Source: Phymatolithon calcareum (lineage: Eukaryota; Rhodophyta; Florideophyceae; Hapalidiales). From it: 64,000 nucleotides of DNA. Positions 52,914-63,735 of the stretch are shown piece after piece. The notes under the pieces are model-generated. The model did no database searches. It saw nothing but the letters and a program-made list of their open reading frames with translations, and was not told the origin of the DNA. Made by a program: the position numbers and the translations under genes. The number at the start of each line of letters is the position of its first letter. Positions within the stretch are counted from its first letter, which is position 1. The stretch is from the NCBI GenBank assembly GCA_977006965.1, contig OZ345361.1, positions 124,001 to 188,000 of the forward strand, read 5' to 3'.

Positions 52914-53143
52914 TATTTTTTGAGGCGGTTTCCAAGGCCTCTGATAACCTTGCTGAGAATCCAGCAAAACCTTTTGCTGACAATGCCCAGCTTCAGGCCA
53001 AGAATGGGAATGGAATTCAAAAGCTACTTGACATAACGACGACCTGCTCAAATAAAAACGGTATAAAATGGAGCACAACACAAGGAAAGAGCGAGGTTAT
53101 CAAGTGCAAAGGTCTCCCGAAACACACTTTCTACCTTGCGGGG
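52914..53143 (+). mobile_element. LINE-A copy 3, RT fragment
   Basis: Encodes FFEAVSKASDN, AKPFADNAQLQAKNG and LPKHTFYLAG. The catalytic FADD reads FADN, so this copy is dead. Truncated on both sides. Confidence 0.72.
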
Positions 53144-53248
53144 TACTGGGCAGTACACAACGGGAGTTGAGAAGCAAAATTGTGAAACAGTGGGCTCCTC
53201 TGAATCGGTTATCGAGGGGTGCAGATATATCTCCTCATAGGTCGCTGG
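53140..53248 (+). pseudogene. unknown ORF remnant, left part (interrupted by gypsy-B)
   Basis: The frame reads GVLGSTQRELRSKIVKQWAP and on to HRSLV, where gypsy-B enters. It continues in phase at 59262 once one TSD copy is removed. See the right part. Confidence 0.4.
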
Positions 53249-53547
53249 TGTAGCTCGCCGAGCAGACATTCCGTTTGCAATTCTCGCATAACGACATTGC
53301 GAGTTAAGAGCTGTCTTGGCCACACAATACCCATAACGTGTGTGTATCGTCTGCGCACTGTTTGTCAAACGTTCAAGATTATTAGCGTTAGCAAGACAGT
53401 GTCTGTTAGGTGACCAGCTTGATTATTATCAGCTGACACTCCGAGTGTGAGACCATGCGTGTCATCACGGTTAGCTTCACTTATCTAGGGGTATATAAGT
53501 AGCTCAAGTATGCACATTCAATAAAGGAAGGTACCGATTTCTGCACA
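53249..53547 (+). repeat. gypsy-B 5' LTR
   Basis: Has a TATA box (GGTATATAAGTAG, about 53491) and AATAAAGG (53520). No clear tRNA primer-binding site follows (TTGATCAATACACAAAAC). Confidence 0.92.
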
Positions 53548-53598
53548 TTGATCAATACACAAAACATTCTGTCCACCAACCCAATTCATTCTTGAATT

Positions 53599-54535
53599 TT
53601 GCATTCGATTCTTGCCAAGTTGTCTCATCCAACGGATGGAGCGCCTTCTCCATCTGGATCGCAATTCCCCGGCGTGACCATCCGGACGCAAAACTCCGTC
53701 ACGACAAGTTTGAATTACCCAACCTTAAGCAAGAGCGACTCCGAGAGTGTTCGTCGATTTCTTCGCAAGTACGATCAGTACGTAACTGAAGTCGAAGCCA
53801 GACGCCGCCAGATAGCTCCTGCTGAGTCAAACGAACCGGCACGTCCAGTCGCCCGAAACTTTCTGGAGAAAAAGGCCGAGGCTAATAAGGAGACCGTAAC
53901 TCTTTCAACCCTCGATGCCGTGGTTAGCAAGTCGCTTCGCATGGACATGTCTGATCGCATTGCCACATCCAGAATGAAATCGCTTTTCGTTTCGGACAAA
54001 ACTGTACTCAGGCAGCATGGCCTCCTGTAGATTTTGGATGATGCGCAGAGAGTTGCAGTCAAACATGTTTTGTCCCATCTCACTCCAATACCGACTTCAG
54101 GATGACCTTGACCTCAGCCACTATCCCTTGCGAAAGGACTTCCAGGGATTCTTCAAACATGCAACCAAGCTGGCTGAAGCATTTCAATTGGTTGATGACG
54201 GCACTCGTCGTCGTCGGAACGGTACCGTCGGAGTTAGTGTTGGAAATGATGGCAATAACGGAGGACGTACTCGAAATTCCAGTGGTGGAAATGGCCGATC
54301 CAAGAATCGTGGAACTGGAGCAGAGACCAGAACTACAACCACGGCGACCACACCGTCTCTGAAAAAGATTCCCCCGCCGTGTCCACATCCCGAATGTCAG
54401 ATGCGCCTTCCAGAGGAGGATAGGCGGCATTACATTAACGACTGTGACTTGAGTACTAAGGATCAGAAGAATCAGTACAAGGCAGACTACCGGAAAACGA
54501 AGGCTCAAAATCAGCAGCAGCCGTTGCTGCTATAG
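53599..54535 (+). pseudogene. gypsy-B gag
   Basis: Two overlapping frames (53599-54030 and 54017-54535), one frameshift apart, cover gag. The first has VRRFLRKYDQYVTEVEARR, the second a Gly/Asn/Arg-rich stretch and a knuckle-like CPHPECQMRLPEEDRRHYINDC-type pattern (Cys-x4-Cys, His, Cys, from about 54378). Confidence 0.72.
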
Positions 54536-54576
54536 CTTCAGATACTCCTGCAAGTCGAACTTGATCGAAGACAGCA

Positions 54577-55500
54577 TTGAAACCGACGGGAATGAAACCG
54601 AACGAAAACACCAGTCGTATGAAAGAGCCAAAGACGCCGAATTCAGGAACCATATCAGCAACTCTATCCGACGGAACTGCAACCCTCCACACCACGGCAA
54701 GGTTTGATGATGGTAGTGACGACACCCTAATCTTCTCAACTATTCCTGAGGCAGCAGCACTTAAATATGTTGGTCGCATTCGCGCCATTACACCGGTAAT
54801 TCTGAAGGTTGCCCTCCAGAAAGAAATCGGTAGAGCTGAATTCACCTTTTCAAGGACTTTGGAGGTTTCAAGCACCACTTTCCAACTTCGAGTTGGAAGC
54901 ATGGTGATGACAAATATATCCTACTTCGTAGCAGACGACAAGATGGCTGGCGAACCTATACTGATTAGTGGTCCAGTATTGCAACACCTGCGAATCGACA
55001 CGTCCACGCTATTGGGAGAGAAGATAGACCAGCTGGATGGAACAGACTGTTCCCAAATTGGAAATCCAACCACGGGAGACAGTGCTGGATATGTAAGTCG
55101 TCTAATGACTGCACGTACGCAATTTGGTCATACCTCAGACCAGTTATTCCCACCCACAACAACTCAGCGAAACCACAAGCTCGACCCGAATCGTCCTCGC
55201 GTACATTTCCTTGATGCCCGTAAGGGTGATGACCCATTCCCAGATTCTGCACTCCTTGATGTCGTTGACGCGAATCAGTCTCAAGATGTTGCAGAGGCAG
55301 TGGAAGAAATTGTTCAACAAGCGAAAAAGAGTGGTCTACTTGAAGAGTATCATGAAAAGCTTGATTCATTAATTCGTGATCACATCGACGTTTTCCGCAC
55401 CCAACTGTCTGCAGGTCCTCCAGCAGAGTTGCCACCGCTGAAAGTCGAACTCACGGACGATGCCATCCCTACAAGGGCAAAGCTTCGAAACTATTCGTAG
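54577..55500 (+). pseudogene. gypsy-B aspartic protease and N-terminal pol
   Basis: A 307-codon frame. The protease signature is ARFDDGSDDTLIF (D-D-G) with GEPILISGPVLQHLRID downstream. The frame runs into RT (LPPLKVELTDDAIPTRAKL) and stops at a TAG (55498), which looks like a nonsense mutation because RT homology continues in phase. Confidence 0.75.
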
Positions 55501-55503
55501 TCC

Positions 55504-57124
55504 CAGGAGCAATTTTTGGACGATTTCGTATCACAGCTGAACCAAAAAGGAATGGTATACCCCAACCCCACATCGGCGTCGGGCAGGGCACCTCACTTGA
55601 TACTAAAGACAGGCTCCGTTCTGTGGCGATTCACAGCGGATCTCAGGGCGGTAAACAGCTGCACTCGCAAGCATGCATACCTTATGCCCAATCTCGAAAA
55701 CGAGCTGCGCGCACTACATGGCTCTGTATGCTACTCAAATCTCGACCTATCGCATGCATATTAGCAGTTTCCTTAGATTCTTCGCAAGCACTTCGATCGA
55801 AATTTCTGGAAAAGGAAGGAGACCGCCTAGAATCGAAGCGGAAAACAAAGATACCATACGACAAAACAAGAGAATTGCCAGCAATCCTCAAGTTCCCCAA
55901 GGTGAAGCACTGACAACTCGCGCTGCAGTATGCCTGTGGCAGATTCCCACAGGTGGCAACAACAAGTATGAATGAAGAATTCGGCACCAGAGCCATAGAG
56001 CATATGGAGACCCTTGAAACCACGCTAGCAGGTTACGAACTCGAAGGAGAAAAACGACTGGAAACAGAAAAGGCGCTAGATGAGCTCTTACTATTTAGCA
56101 AGACACTCATAGAACGCATGAATAACGAAGAAGGCCTGTATTAATCCGCAGAATGCAAGGAAAAAAGTGGTCGAGTCCAAGCACCAACAATCCCGTAGAG
56201 GACTGAGATAGGACTACTTTGAGTCCTGAGTTTTCCCGTCTGCCATTCTGGTGGACGTTTTTGAGCTACACAAAGGTAGGTAGCACCAGAGGAAGCCTTG
56301 CCCATATCTTCGGAATTCTGTGGGGCTTTTAAATAAACTTGAAAGGAAAAAAGTTTCCTTTAGATGCTGAAAGTCTGGAATGTCAATCGATCATCACACC
56401 AAAAGGCATATATTCTCTAACTCGTGTTCTACATGGCTCAACGAACGCGGTGGCCCACTTGAAATCATCACTGGCAACCATATTCAAACGTATCGTTCCG
56501 AAAAAATTCATTGGATGTCTTGATGATTTGTTACTGCACGAAAAGACCATTTCCGAACTTTTGGACGCAATCAAAATTTTTCTCATGACGTGTGCGAAGC
56601 ACAACCTTAAACTTCATCCCAGAAAATCTATTCTCTTCACGCGCTCCGTGCGCTGGTTCGGGGGAATTATATCACCAGAGGGGATTAAGTTCGACCCAAA
56701 TCGTCTGAAAGGACTCTTGTCCATGGAGCCACAAAGTACAGGCGCACATCTGCAACAGCTCGTATGTGCAGTGCAGTGGGTCCGAACTGCTATACCGGAT
56801 TTCGGCAACTTAACCGCTGACCTCCACGATGTCATGGAACTCGTCTACGAACGTGCTGGAAAGCACGCGAAACGAGCTGTCTCCAAAGCCTTGCTGTCCG
56901 GCGCGGGATGGTCGGAGAAGCATATCAAAGTGTTTGAACAGTGCAAGTCAGCTCTGGCGCATCAGTGCACCCTCCCACATCGAGACAATACGAAACGCTT
57001 CTGCCTATACAACGACGCCAGTGACAATGTATGTTCAGTAATTATCACCCAAGTTCCCCACGAACATCTACACCTGCCTCATGAAGAAAAAGAACATGAG
57101 CCAATCGCGTTTCTGTCCGGATGA
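55504..57124 (+). pseudogene. gypsy-B reverse transcriptase and RNase H start
   Basis: RT: SGRAPHLILKTG, WRFTADLRAVNSC (first catalytic Asp), NLDLSHAY then TAG where Trp is expected, then after the LINE-C insertion FPLDAESLECQ, GCLDDLLLHEK (catalytic CLDD) and VRWFGGIISPEG. RNase H begins KRFCLYNDASDNVCSVIITQ. Nearly complete apart from the insertion and point mutations. Confidence 0.85.
55779..56351 (+). mobile_element. LINE-C copy in gypsy-B RT
   Basis: TSD AGTTTCCTTAGAT (55766-55778) against AGTTTCCTTTAGAT (56352-56365), one base missing on the left. It encodes ESKRKTKIPYDKTRELPAIL and LETTLAGYELEGEKRLETE, ending MNNEEGLY-stop, and closes with GGGGCTTTTAAATAAACTTG. Confidence 0.88.
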
Positions 57125-57777
57125 TTTGATTCTACGCAGATGGGATGGGCGATCCATGGAAAGATGCTTTCGCAGTAATGGCGTCATATGAACGCATGCG
57201 GTGGCTATTGGCCACTACGGATGGATTCAACTTGTACACAGATCACAACAATTTGATTTTTATCTTCGACCCGCTAAGCCTCATCCCAGACTTATCTTTG
57301 GAGTCCGTGAGGAAGGTACTGCGATGGGCTGTCAGTTTGTCTATCTTCGATTTCGTCTGTCACCATATCTCGGGAATCGACAATGTATGGGCTGACCTTC
57401 TTGGTCGTTGGAGTGCACCACCTGTTGTCCCCCGTCTCATCGGTATCTCGACACTCGTTTCCACTTCAGATCAAGAATTCGACAGGCCGTCCGAAAAGGA
57501 GATACAGGAAGAACAACAATCTCATACGGACACGAAGCCGGACGGATTGTGCGAGCAAGAAGGCTTATGGTGTAACAAGGAAGGGGCAGTTTGGATACCA
57601 TCAGAATCGGGTAATTTGCAACTTCGCATTTGTATTATCGGACATACCTCTGCGGGGGGCATCGAGGAGCTAAGACGACCGAGAACTCAATCCGAAAAAA
57701 AATTTTAGAACACAATTACGTCCGATGTACAGACCTTTGTACGCCAATGCATTCACTGTCTCGCCACTGCCCGCGGC
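57125..57777 (+). pseudogene. gypsy-B RNase H end and integrase zinc finger
   Basis: RNase H: AFAVMASYERMRWLL, NLYTDHNNLIFIFDP, VCHHISGIDNVWADLLGRW. Then an HHCC region (IIGHTSAGGIEEL and, after a frameshift near 57705, VRQCIHCLATARGMRE-like). Small indels break the frame. Confidence 0.75.
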
Positions 57778-58962
57778 ATGCGTGAGACACGTCCATTAGG
57801 TCCCGCATTTCACGGCACCAAGTCCAACGATTTGATTCAATTCGACTATCTGGAGATGATTCCCGGTACTGCGGGCTACAAGTATATATTGCTTATTCGC
57901 GACGATTTCTCTTCATACGTATGGTTATTTCCGTTTGAGTCTGCAAACGCGAAGAATGCTGCTGATGCCATTTTGGAGTGGTCAAGTGCGTTTATATCGC
58001 CGGCAGCTCTAATGTCAGACGGAGGTTCTCACTTCAAGAATGAAACTGTTCGTCTCCTATCCCGTGGCCTTAAGGCCAAACATCAATTCATCCGCCCGTA
58101 CACGCCATGGTCTAGCGGAGGTATTGAAAGGGTGAACAAAGAAGTTCTGCGTATTTTTCGCACGTTGCTTTTGGAGATACGAATGGACCACACCGAGTGG
58201 TCTGACCTTGTGCAGACTGTCCAATCTGCATTGAACCACGCAGCCTCCCCACAGCGAAAGAATCTCGCCCCCGTAACAATATTTACAGGTCAGGACGCTA
58301 AATCGCCTGTATGCACCATTCGACAAACTTCAACTGGTCAAATCTACACACTCACAGAAGTAGAACAGGAAAAGTTCCTCAACCTCGATACGGCTCGTGA
58401 GATCATTGAAGAGCTTGACCCCATTGTTGCCTCATCTTTGAGCGCCAATCGCGAACGAGCGCGTAATTCTGCGAAGCGTGGCGAGTTGCCTCGTTTTACT
58501 GAAGGAGATTTCGTTTTAGTCTCACGCGACGAGTTATTCCAAGGCGAAAAACTAGCGTTGCGCTGGCGGGGGCCTAGGCGAGTCATCAAGGCATTGAGTG
58601 ATTTTATCTTCACCGTCGAGGATTTGCGAAACGAAACCACGGAGGATATTCATGCTTGTCGCATTCACTTCTATTGTGACAGCGCTCTGGACATCAAGGC
58701 AATTCTGCCGCATGTACTTTCGTCAGAGAGAGGAATGCTTATCGAACGGCTCATGGGATTAGAGGAGCGCGATGATGAACTTTTTGTGCACGTCCGATGG
58801 CGTGGACCCCCTCATGTCGAGGATACACTAGAGCCTCTGCATGTCGTATATGAAGATGTTCCGAAATTGGTTTCCAAGTTGCTTGCTCGTAAATCGCTTC
58901 CTAAGGCTCTCGTAATCCGTGCCAAGAAAGCAATGAAACTCGCTTCTCCGAGGGGAGTGTAG
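57778..58962 (+). CDS. gypsy-B integrase core and chromodomain (intact frame)
   Basis: A 394-codon open frame. Catalytic triad: D in LIQFDYLEM, D in LMSDGGSHFKN, E in GGIERVNKEVLR. Then the integrase C-terminal SH3-like part (FTEGDFVLVSRDEL, LRWRGPRRVIKAL) and a chromodomain (MLIERLMGLEERDDELFVHV, RWRGPPHVEDT). It is the best-preserved retroelement frame in the window. The stop TAG lies within the first bases of the 3' LTR. As part of a polyprotein it has no start of its own. Confidence 0.88.
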   Translation: MRETRPLGPAFHGTKSNDLIQFDYLEMIPGTAGYKYILLIRDDFSSYVWLFPFESANAKNAADAILEWSSAFISPAALMSDGGSHFKNETVRLLSRGLKAKHQFIRPYTPWSSGGIERVNKEVLRIFRTLLLEIRMDHTEWSDLVQTVQSALNHAASPQRKNLAPVTIFTGQDAKSPVCTIRQTSTGQIYTLTEVEQEKFLNLDTAREIIEELDPIVASSLSANRERARNSAKRGELPRFTEGDFVLVSRDELFQGEKLALRWRGPRRVIKALSDFIFTVEDLRNETTEDIHACRIHFYCDSALDIKAILPHVLSSERGMLIERLMGLEERDDELFVHVRWRGPPHVEDTLEPLHVVYEDVPKLVSKLLARKSLPKALVIRAKKAMKLASPRGV

Positions 58963-59256
58963 CTCGCCGAGCAAACATTCCGTTTGCAATTCTCGCATAA
59001 CGACATTGCGAGTTAAGAGCTTTCTTGGCCACTCAATACCCATAACGTGTGTGTATCGTCTGCGCACTGTTTGTCAAACGTTCAAGATTATTAGCGTTAG
59101 CAAGACAGTGTCTGTTAGGTGACCAGCTTGATTATTATCAGCTGACACTCCGAGTGTGAGACCATGCGTGTCATCACGGTTAGCTTCACTTATCTAGGGG
59201 TATATAAGCAGCTCAAGTATGCACATTCAATAAAGGAAGGTACCGATTTCTGCACA
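58958..59256 (+). repeat. gypsy-B 3' LTR
   Basis: 299 bp, about 98-99% identical by eye to the 5' LTR, followed by TSD GCTGG. Confidence 0.93.
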
Positions 59257-59261
59257 GCTGG

Positions 59262-59677
59262 TCGTCAAGATGGTTAGCCGCGGTTCGCTAATTAAGATGT
59301 TCACGGGTTTGATGAACTTGGCTGAAGTGTATATCGATACGATTCACTTATAGTATACGGAGTGGAACAGTAATGCGCTCCGGTCGTGGATGGAGACTGA
59401 CAATTGGGCCGGTAACCTGCAAGTGCCAAACGCAATGCTCGTCGGAGCACTATTGCGTTTCGCGGATATGCCAACCGAACGTCGGATCGCTAGCTGTCTC
59501 CCCCTACGCGCGACGTAGGGTGCGGAGTCTCACCTGGTGGGATGAATGAAAAAGACTTCCCCTCGACAATGGAAATGGCTTGAATTTGATGCCCTCTTGC
59601 TCTCTCGCGTCGGCATCATCGACTATACTAAAGTGCGCCTCGAGAAAACGCTATCATACGATGATCCCGCACAGTAA
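59262..59677 (+). pseudogene. unknown ORF remnant, right part
   Basis: One frame runs to TAA at 59675 with three internal stops (after TIHL, PLRAT and HLVG). It reads VVKMVSRGSLIKMFTGLM, NWAGNLQVPNAMLVGALLRF, PRQWKWLEFDALLLSRV. It joins in phase with 53140-53248 across gypsy-B, giving about 175 codons. I do not recognise the family; its protein-like composition suggests a decayed gene or viral/transposon ORF. Confidence 0.45.
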
Positions 59678-59689
59678 GTTTAAGCTAAG

Positions 59690-60324
59690 TCTCTTCCAGC
59701 CACGGATGCTTAGTGCCATCCAGGCTGACAACCTTGTTGCCCACGTGTGTATCGAACCAGGACAACAAACTTAGTATTCTTGCGACATTATATCGGAGAC
59801 TGGAAAGAAGAATACTCGGGAGTGTGCAAGAGTAACTTGCAGGGGACATGAGTCTCTGGGTGCCAAGTGGAATGTTACCGAAATATATGCATGAGTTTGT
59901 GTCATGCGAAGATGAATTGTACCGAGGATAAGAAATCAAGTCTCTGCTTCCACATTACTGTAACTACTCTGACTAGCATCTGAATTGTGAAGGAGGAGCT
60001 TCCGTAGCAAGAATGTCAGCACTCGAAGAACGGATAGAAAGCAATGATATGTGCAATGAGAAGAGTTGATAAAGCTCAGGGCATGATCTTTTCGTTCATT
60101 AATTCATTCATATTGCTTTTTCCCTATGGGATAGCAGCTATTCGGCGACCTAAGTTTCTTCCATTCTATCCTATCTTTAGCAAATTGACTGCGGCTTTCA
60201 CGTCTATTCCAGGTACGTCACCAAAGATTGAGCAACTTGGACTTTACTGGAGAAACTTATTGCTTCTCGAGCGCCATCTCTGCCTCCTGCACGCCCTAGC
60301 ATGATCTTGAATAGCACATGACAT
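59690..60324. other. region without gene
   Basis: No gene seen. One TACTGTA at 59956, the only copy noticed in the TE half. Confidence 0.4.
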
Positions 60325-62230
60325 AGCATGAGGCGAGAGCTGCATCAAACCTGGAGGATCTCCTATCTTGCGGTACGTATGAACGACAAGGGGGGAGCAG
60401 ACGACATGGCTCTGTTAATAATAAGAAATGCTGCTGTTTGTATACAAGAACTACGGAGATCGGCGCGTATATCCAAGGATTCAAACTATCGACATGCACC
60501 AGAATCTTTAGTGTCTAATTTTGCCGAAAGGAGAATAAGCTCTGCACGTGACGCCAATGACAAAGCGTTTGTTTTCGGCTATCGAATCTGCAGAATGACT
60601 ATTTTCTTTCTTTCTTTCTTTATTGCGGAAAGATCGCTTACACTTATGGTACGCGTCTAGAGCTGTTTTGCAACAGCATCTCATTGTTCAGAAATTTGAG
60701 TACGGCTAGAGGTCTCTAACGGCATACCTCTTCTACAGTCTTTTTCCCACTCGACCAATATTTTCGTCGTGAGGCGGAACGTCCACCACATCGTAGGATT
60801 AGGTGTTCGGTAGTTTCCTTGGAACCAGAATTACAGGCCTTGCACACTGGATCGTACGGAATTACTTCCATATTGCATCCGTGGTGAAAAGTGGCAACCA
60901 CTGGGGTGCAGTCTCCAATCAGCTGGTGCAGCATCACCTCTGCTCGTCTATGCGATATGGGAAGGTCTTCTGTAAGAGTTGGAACGACGGCTGGATCGAA
61001 TTTGGAAGACGGCCTGATAATGGATCTTGCTGCTTCGAGTGTCAGAGGAACTTTCTGGTGGTCCAGAAGGTTAGATTCGTAGATACCCTTTTTGAGCTAA
61101 TTCGTCGGCTGCATCATTTCTTGGAATTCTACAGTGGCTAGGAATCCAAATGCCTTCGACAAAGATACCCTTGGACATCAGCTGCTCCATAAGGCCCCAA
61201 AGTTTCCGTATCATCTCCCCGTATCCCCTCGGTTCACCGTAAATGGCATCGATAGCGCTCCTACTGTCAGTGAACCACCGTATAGTGCTTCCAGGTGCGA
61301 ATGGGATCTTCAACACTTCTTGGAATGCATGGGCAGCGGCAAAGACCTCGGCGTCATATGAAGATCCAACAGCTCCTGCCGTCAGCGCCAATTCCTTCAC
61401 CATTTCGTTTCCGTTCATCAGCAAAATTCCTGCGCCGCCGGCATTAGCAGGTATGGTTCTATACATGTCTAGCATATCGCCATTCTCATCACAAAGAACC
61501 ACATGCTGTTTGGAAACGGTTGGAGTGGAGGCATACGCATGTTAATGACTATTTTACAAGCATATCTTCCGAAAGTATGCCGAGCACCGTCACGGCGGAA
61601 TGCGAGTCCAGTGTCCACTAGAACCGCCAGAGATGAGAAGAAGACATCAAGCGGGAAGGTTCTCCATGCGCCTGCTTCAACATAAGGAGCGCCTCGAAGA
61701 GACAGAAGAATATTCGGGTAAAGAGGAGAACTTAGTGAAAGCAACGAAGAACTTTGATTGTCTCAAGGTATTTGACGACATGAGAAAAGCATTACAAAAA
61801 GCGGAACAGGGAGAGGACAGAAGAAGGGTTATAATACAGGTATGGACTCGGGAAGGAAATGGAAGATCAGTGACAATTCCTCTTGAATCGGGCGAACTAC
61901 CAAGGATCCTTTGCTTAAGGGACAGCACGATACGGCCGAGGTGCCTGAGGTTGATATTTAATAGAACGCCATTTTGGAGAAAATCAACACAGGGTGAGTA
62001 CTTTGGTATCACAGTGGTAATTGCGCTGGTGGCGCTCCAATTTATTTTTTTCGTCGTTGCAGATGGCCCATGTTATTGAAGATGAGTGCAAGCGACTCAC
62101 ACGTGCACTTGTTAATAGAAAAGTACGAATCAAGGAGGTGATTATTGACCAGACTACGCTACATTAGAAAATCGTTCGAAAGCTAGCCCTGTTACTCCGA
62201 GCTGAGGCACTGGGAGCTTTTAAATAAATC
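60325..62230 (+). mobile_element. LINE-A copy 4 (split by LINE-B copy 2)
   Basis: Left part: ELHQTWRISYLAVRMNDKG, ADDMALLIIRNAAVC. Right part (from 61556): KYAEHR, LRPRCLRLIF-type C-terminal domain (IRPRCLRLIFNRTPFWRKS) and CKRLTRALV. Ends GGGAGCTTTTAAATAAATCC. 5'-truncated, several frameshifts. Confidence 0.78.
60606..61543 (-). mobile_element. LINE-B copy 2, 5'-truncated, 12-bp TSD
   Basis: Perfect TSD AATGACTATTTT at 60594-60605 and 61544-61555. The minus strand encodes RNase H (AEVFAAAHAFQEVL, IRWFTDSRSAIDA, WIPSHCRIPRNDAADELAQ) and the finger (CKACNSGSKETTEHLILRC) and ends with the (AAAG)n tail seen in copy 1. RT and endonuclease are missing. Confidence 0.88.
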
Positions 62231-62356
62231 CACGCATATCCCTGTATTAGGAGCAAACGCTTCCAATCTCGTCTAAGCCGTGTCGGGAATCGGCTATGTC
62301 CAGTTATCTACAGGAGTCTCCTATGTATACGTTATCACCTGGTTAGTGGAGGTGCG

Positions 62357-62474
62357 GGGCTCAGATATCGCAATGTCTAGTCCCAAGTGGTTGATATCGG
62401 GCCCGAGTGGGCCGAAGGCCCCGTGGGACGGATATCAAATCTGAGGGACTAGATATTGCGATATCTGAGACCCA
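62357..62474. repeat. foldback element, nested inverted repeats
   Basis: Outer arms CTCAGATATCGCAATGTCTA and AGATATTGCGATATCTGAG enclose inner arms TTGATATC and GATATCAA around a GC-rich apex (GGGCCCGAGTGGGCCGAAGG). No coding capacity. The overall design recalls the foldback at 48416. Confidence 0.75.
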
Positions 62475-62505
62475 AACCGACACTACACCAGTTGAATATA
62501 TGCTT

Positions 62506-62640
62506 AGCACACGGTGTGTAACCAGATTTGGTGGCAGTTGTTACTTTAAAAGAAACAAACCAACACTACAGCAGGTGATTACATTTTTAACACACGGTGT
62601 ATAACCTGATTTGGTGGCAGTAGCTACTATGAAAGGAAGC
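62506..62640 (+). repeat. direct repeat, two copies of about 50 bp
   Basis: ACACGGTGTGTAACCAGATT (from about 62510) recurs as ACACGGTGTATAACCTGATT (from about 62593), each followed by TGGTGGCAGT. The spacing is about 83 bp. Confidence 0.65.
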
Positions 62641-63395
62641 ATGGTGCTTTGTAGAGGCGTACAGCAAACGACGGTCCAAGATTACTATACTGTGTGTGTG
62701 TTTTGGAAATGGCTGGATGGATGAAGAGGAAGAGCCGGAATGTCGGGCGCACCTGGGAATGCGGAAGACCCGTCCTTTTCTCAAGAATCGTTGAAGTACC
62801 TTGGCGTTCGTGTCCCTGAAAACACAATGCGTGCCAATTAAATCGCTATACGAGCGTTTGCACGCTTTGTTATCAACGGAAGTTACATTGACGATCACCT
62901 CCTATTGGAGCCGCATTTGAAATCGCTTATGCTTGATACTGAAGAACGCCGGTGCGACTTTCGAGCTCCTTGGACTTCACGAGCATTATCATTAGACAAA
63001 TTCAAGCCACTAATGTTAACATTCACATCCACAAAGATGAGTAGAATAACGTAATGTAGCTTGCAGATAAGTTTAAACATGTTAAAGAAAAACTCTTTTC
63101 AAGTGCAGGTTCACCCTCAGCTTTAGTATAACTAATATTAGCCAATCTGAATCCTTGACCTTTAGTTTCCCCAACGATGCTCTAAGCTTAACTCTTCCCA
63201 AGAACTAAATCACCCTCAAGTCAACATCTATTACTTTGAGTTCCCCATTGCTACTTACAGCTATATCCATGTCCCTTGGGATGGATATAATATATCCATA
63301 TCCTAAGGGAAAGATATATCACCGACCGATAATAACTGCTTGGTATTTGACCCTCGCTTGTGTCATATCTTCACCATCACAGAACGTAACCTTGG
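62641..63395. other. region without gene
   Basis: No gene or recognised element seen. AT-rich after 63.0 kb. Confidence 0.4.
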
Positions 63396-63735
63396 GATAA
63401 ACCCTTGAAAGCACGCTAGCAGGGTACGACCTACAAGGAGAAAAACGACTAGAAGCAGAAAAGGCACTAAATGAGCTCTTAATATTTAGCAAGACACTCA
63501 TAGAACGAATGGAGAACGAAGAAGGCCTGTATTGATTCGTATAAGGCAAGGCAAAAAGCGGTCGAGTCCAAGCACCAGCAATCCTGTAGAGGACTGCGAT
63601 AGGATTACTTTGAATTCTGAGTATTCCCGTCTACTATTCTAGAGGGCGTTTCGTGAGCTGCACAAAGGTAGGTACCATAAGAGGAAGCCTCGCCCATATC
63701 TTCGGAAGTCTGTGGGGCTTTTAAATAAACTTGAA
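63396..63735 (+). mobile_element. LINE-C copy, 5'-truncated
   Basis: Encodes the family tail (STLAGYDLQGEKRLEAEKAL, ending MENEEGLY-stop) and the complete 3' end (GAGGAAGCCTCGCCCATATC, GGGGCTTTTAAATAAACTTG). It is very close to the copy nested in gypsy-B. Confidence 0.78.

Larger units (their letters stand above)
53249..59256 (+). mobile_element. gypsy-B: Ty3/gypsy LTR retrotransposon with chromodomain
   Basis: A complete element: 299-bp LTRs at 53249-53547 and 58958-59256 (TGTAGCTCGC to TCTGCACA) and a 5-bp TSD, GCTGG (53244-53248, 59257-59261). The LTRs differ at about 4 positions by eye. Order: gag, protease, RT, RNase H, integrase, chromodomain. Stops and frameshifts are few, and a LINE-C copy splits RT. 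It is younger than gypsy-A. The integrase frame runs up to the 3' LTR and its stop lies inside the LTR start. Confidence 0.93.
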
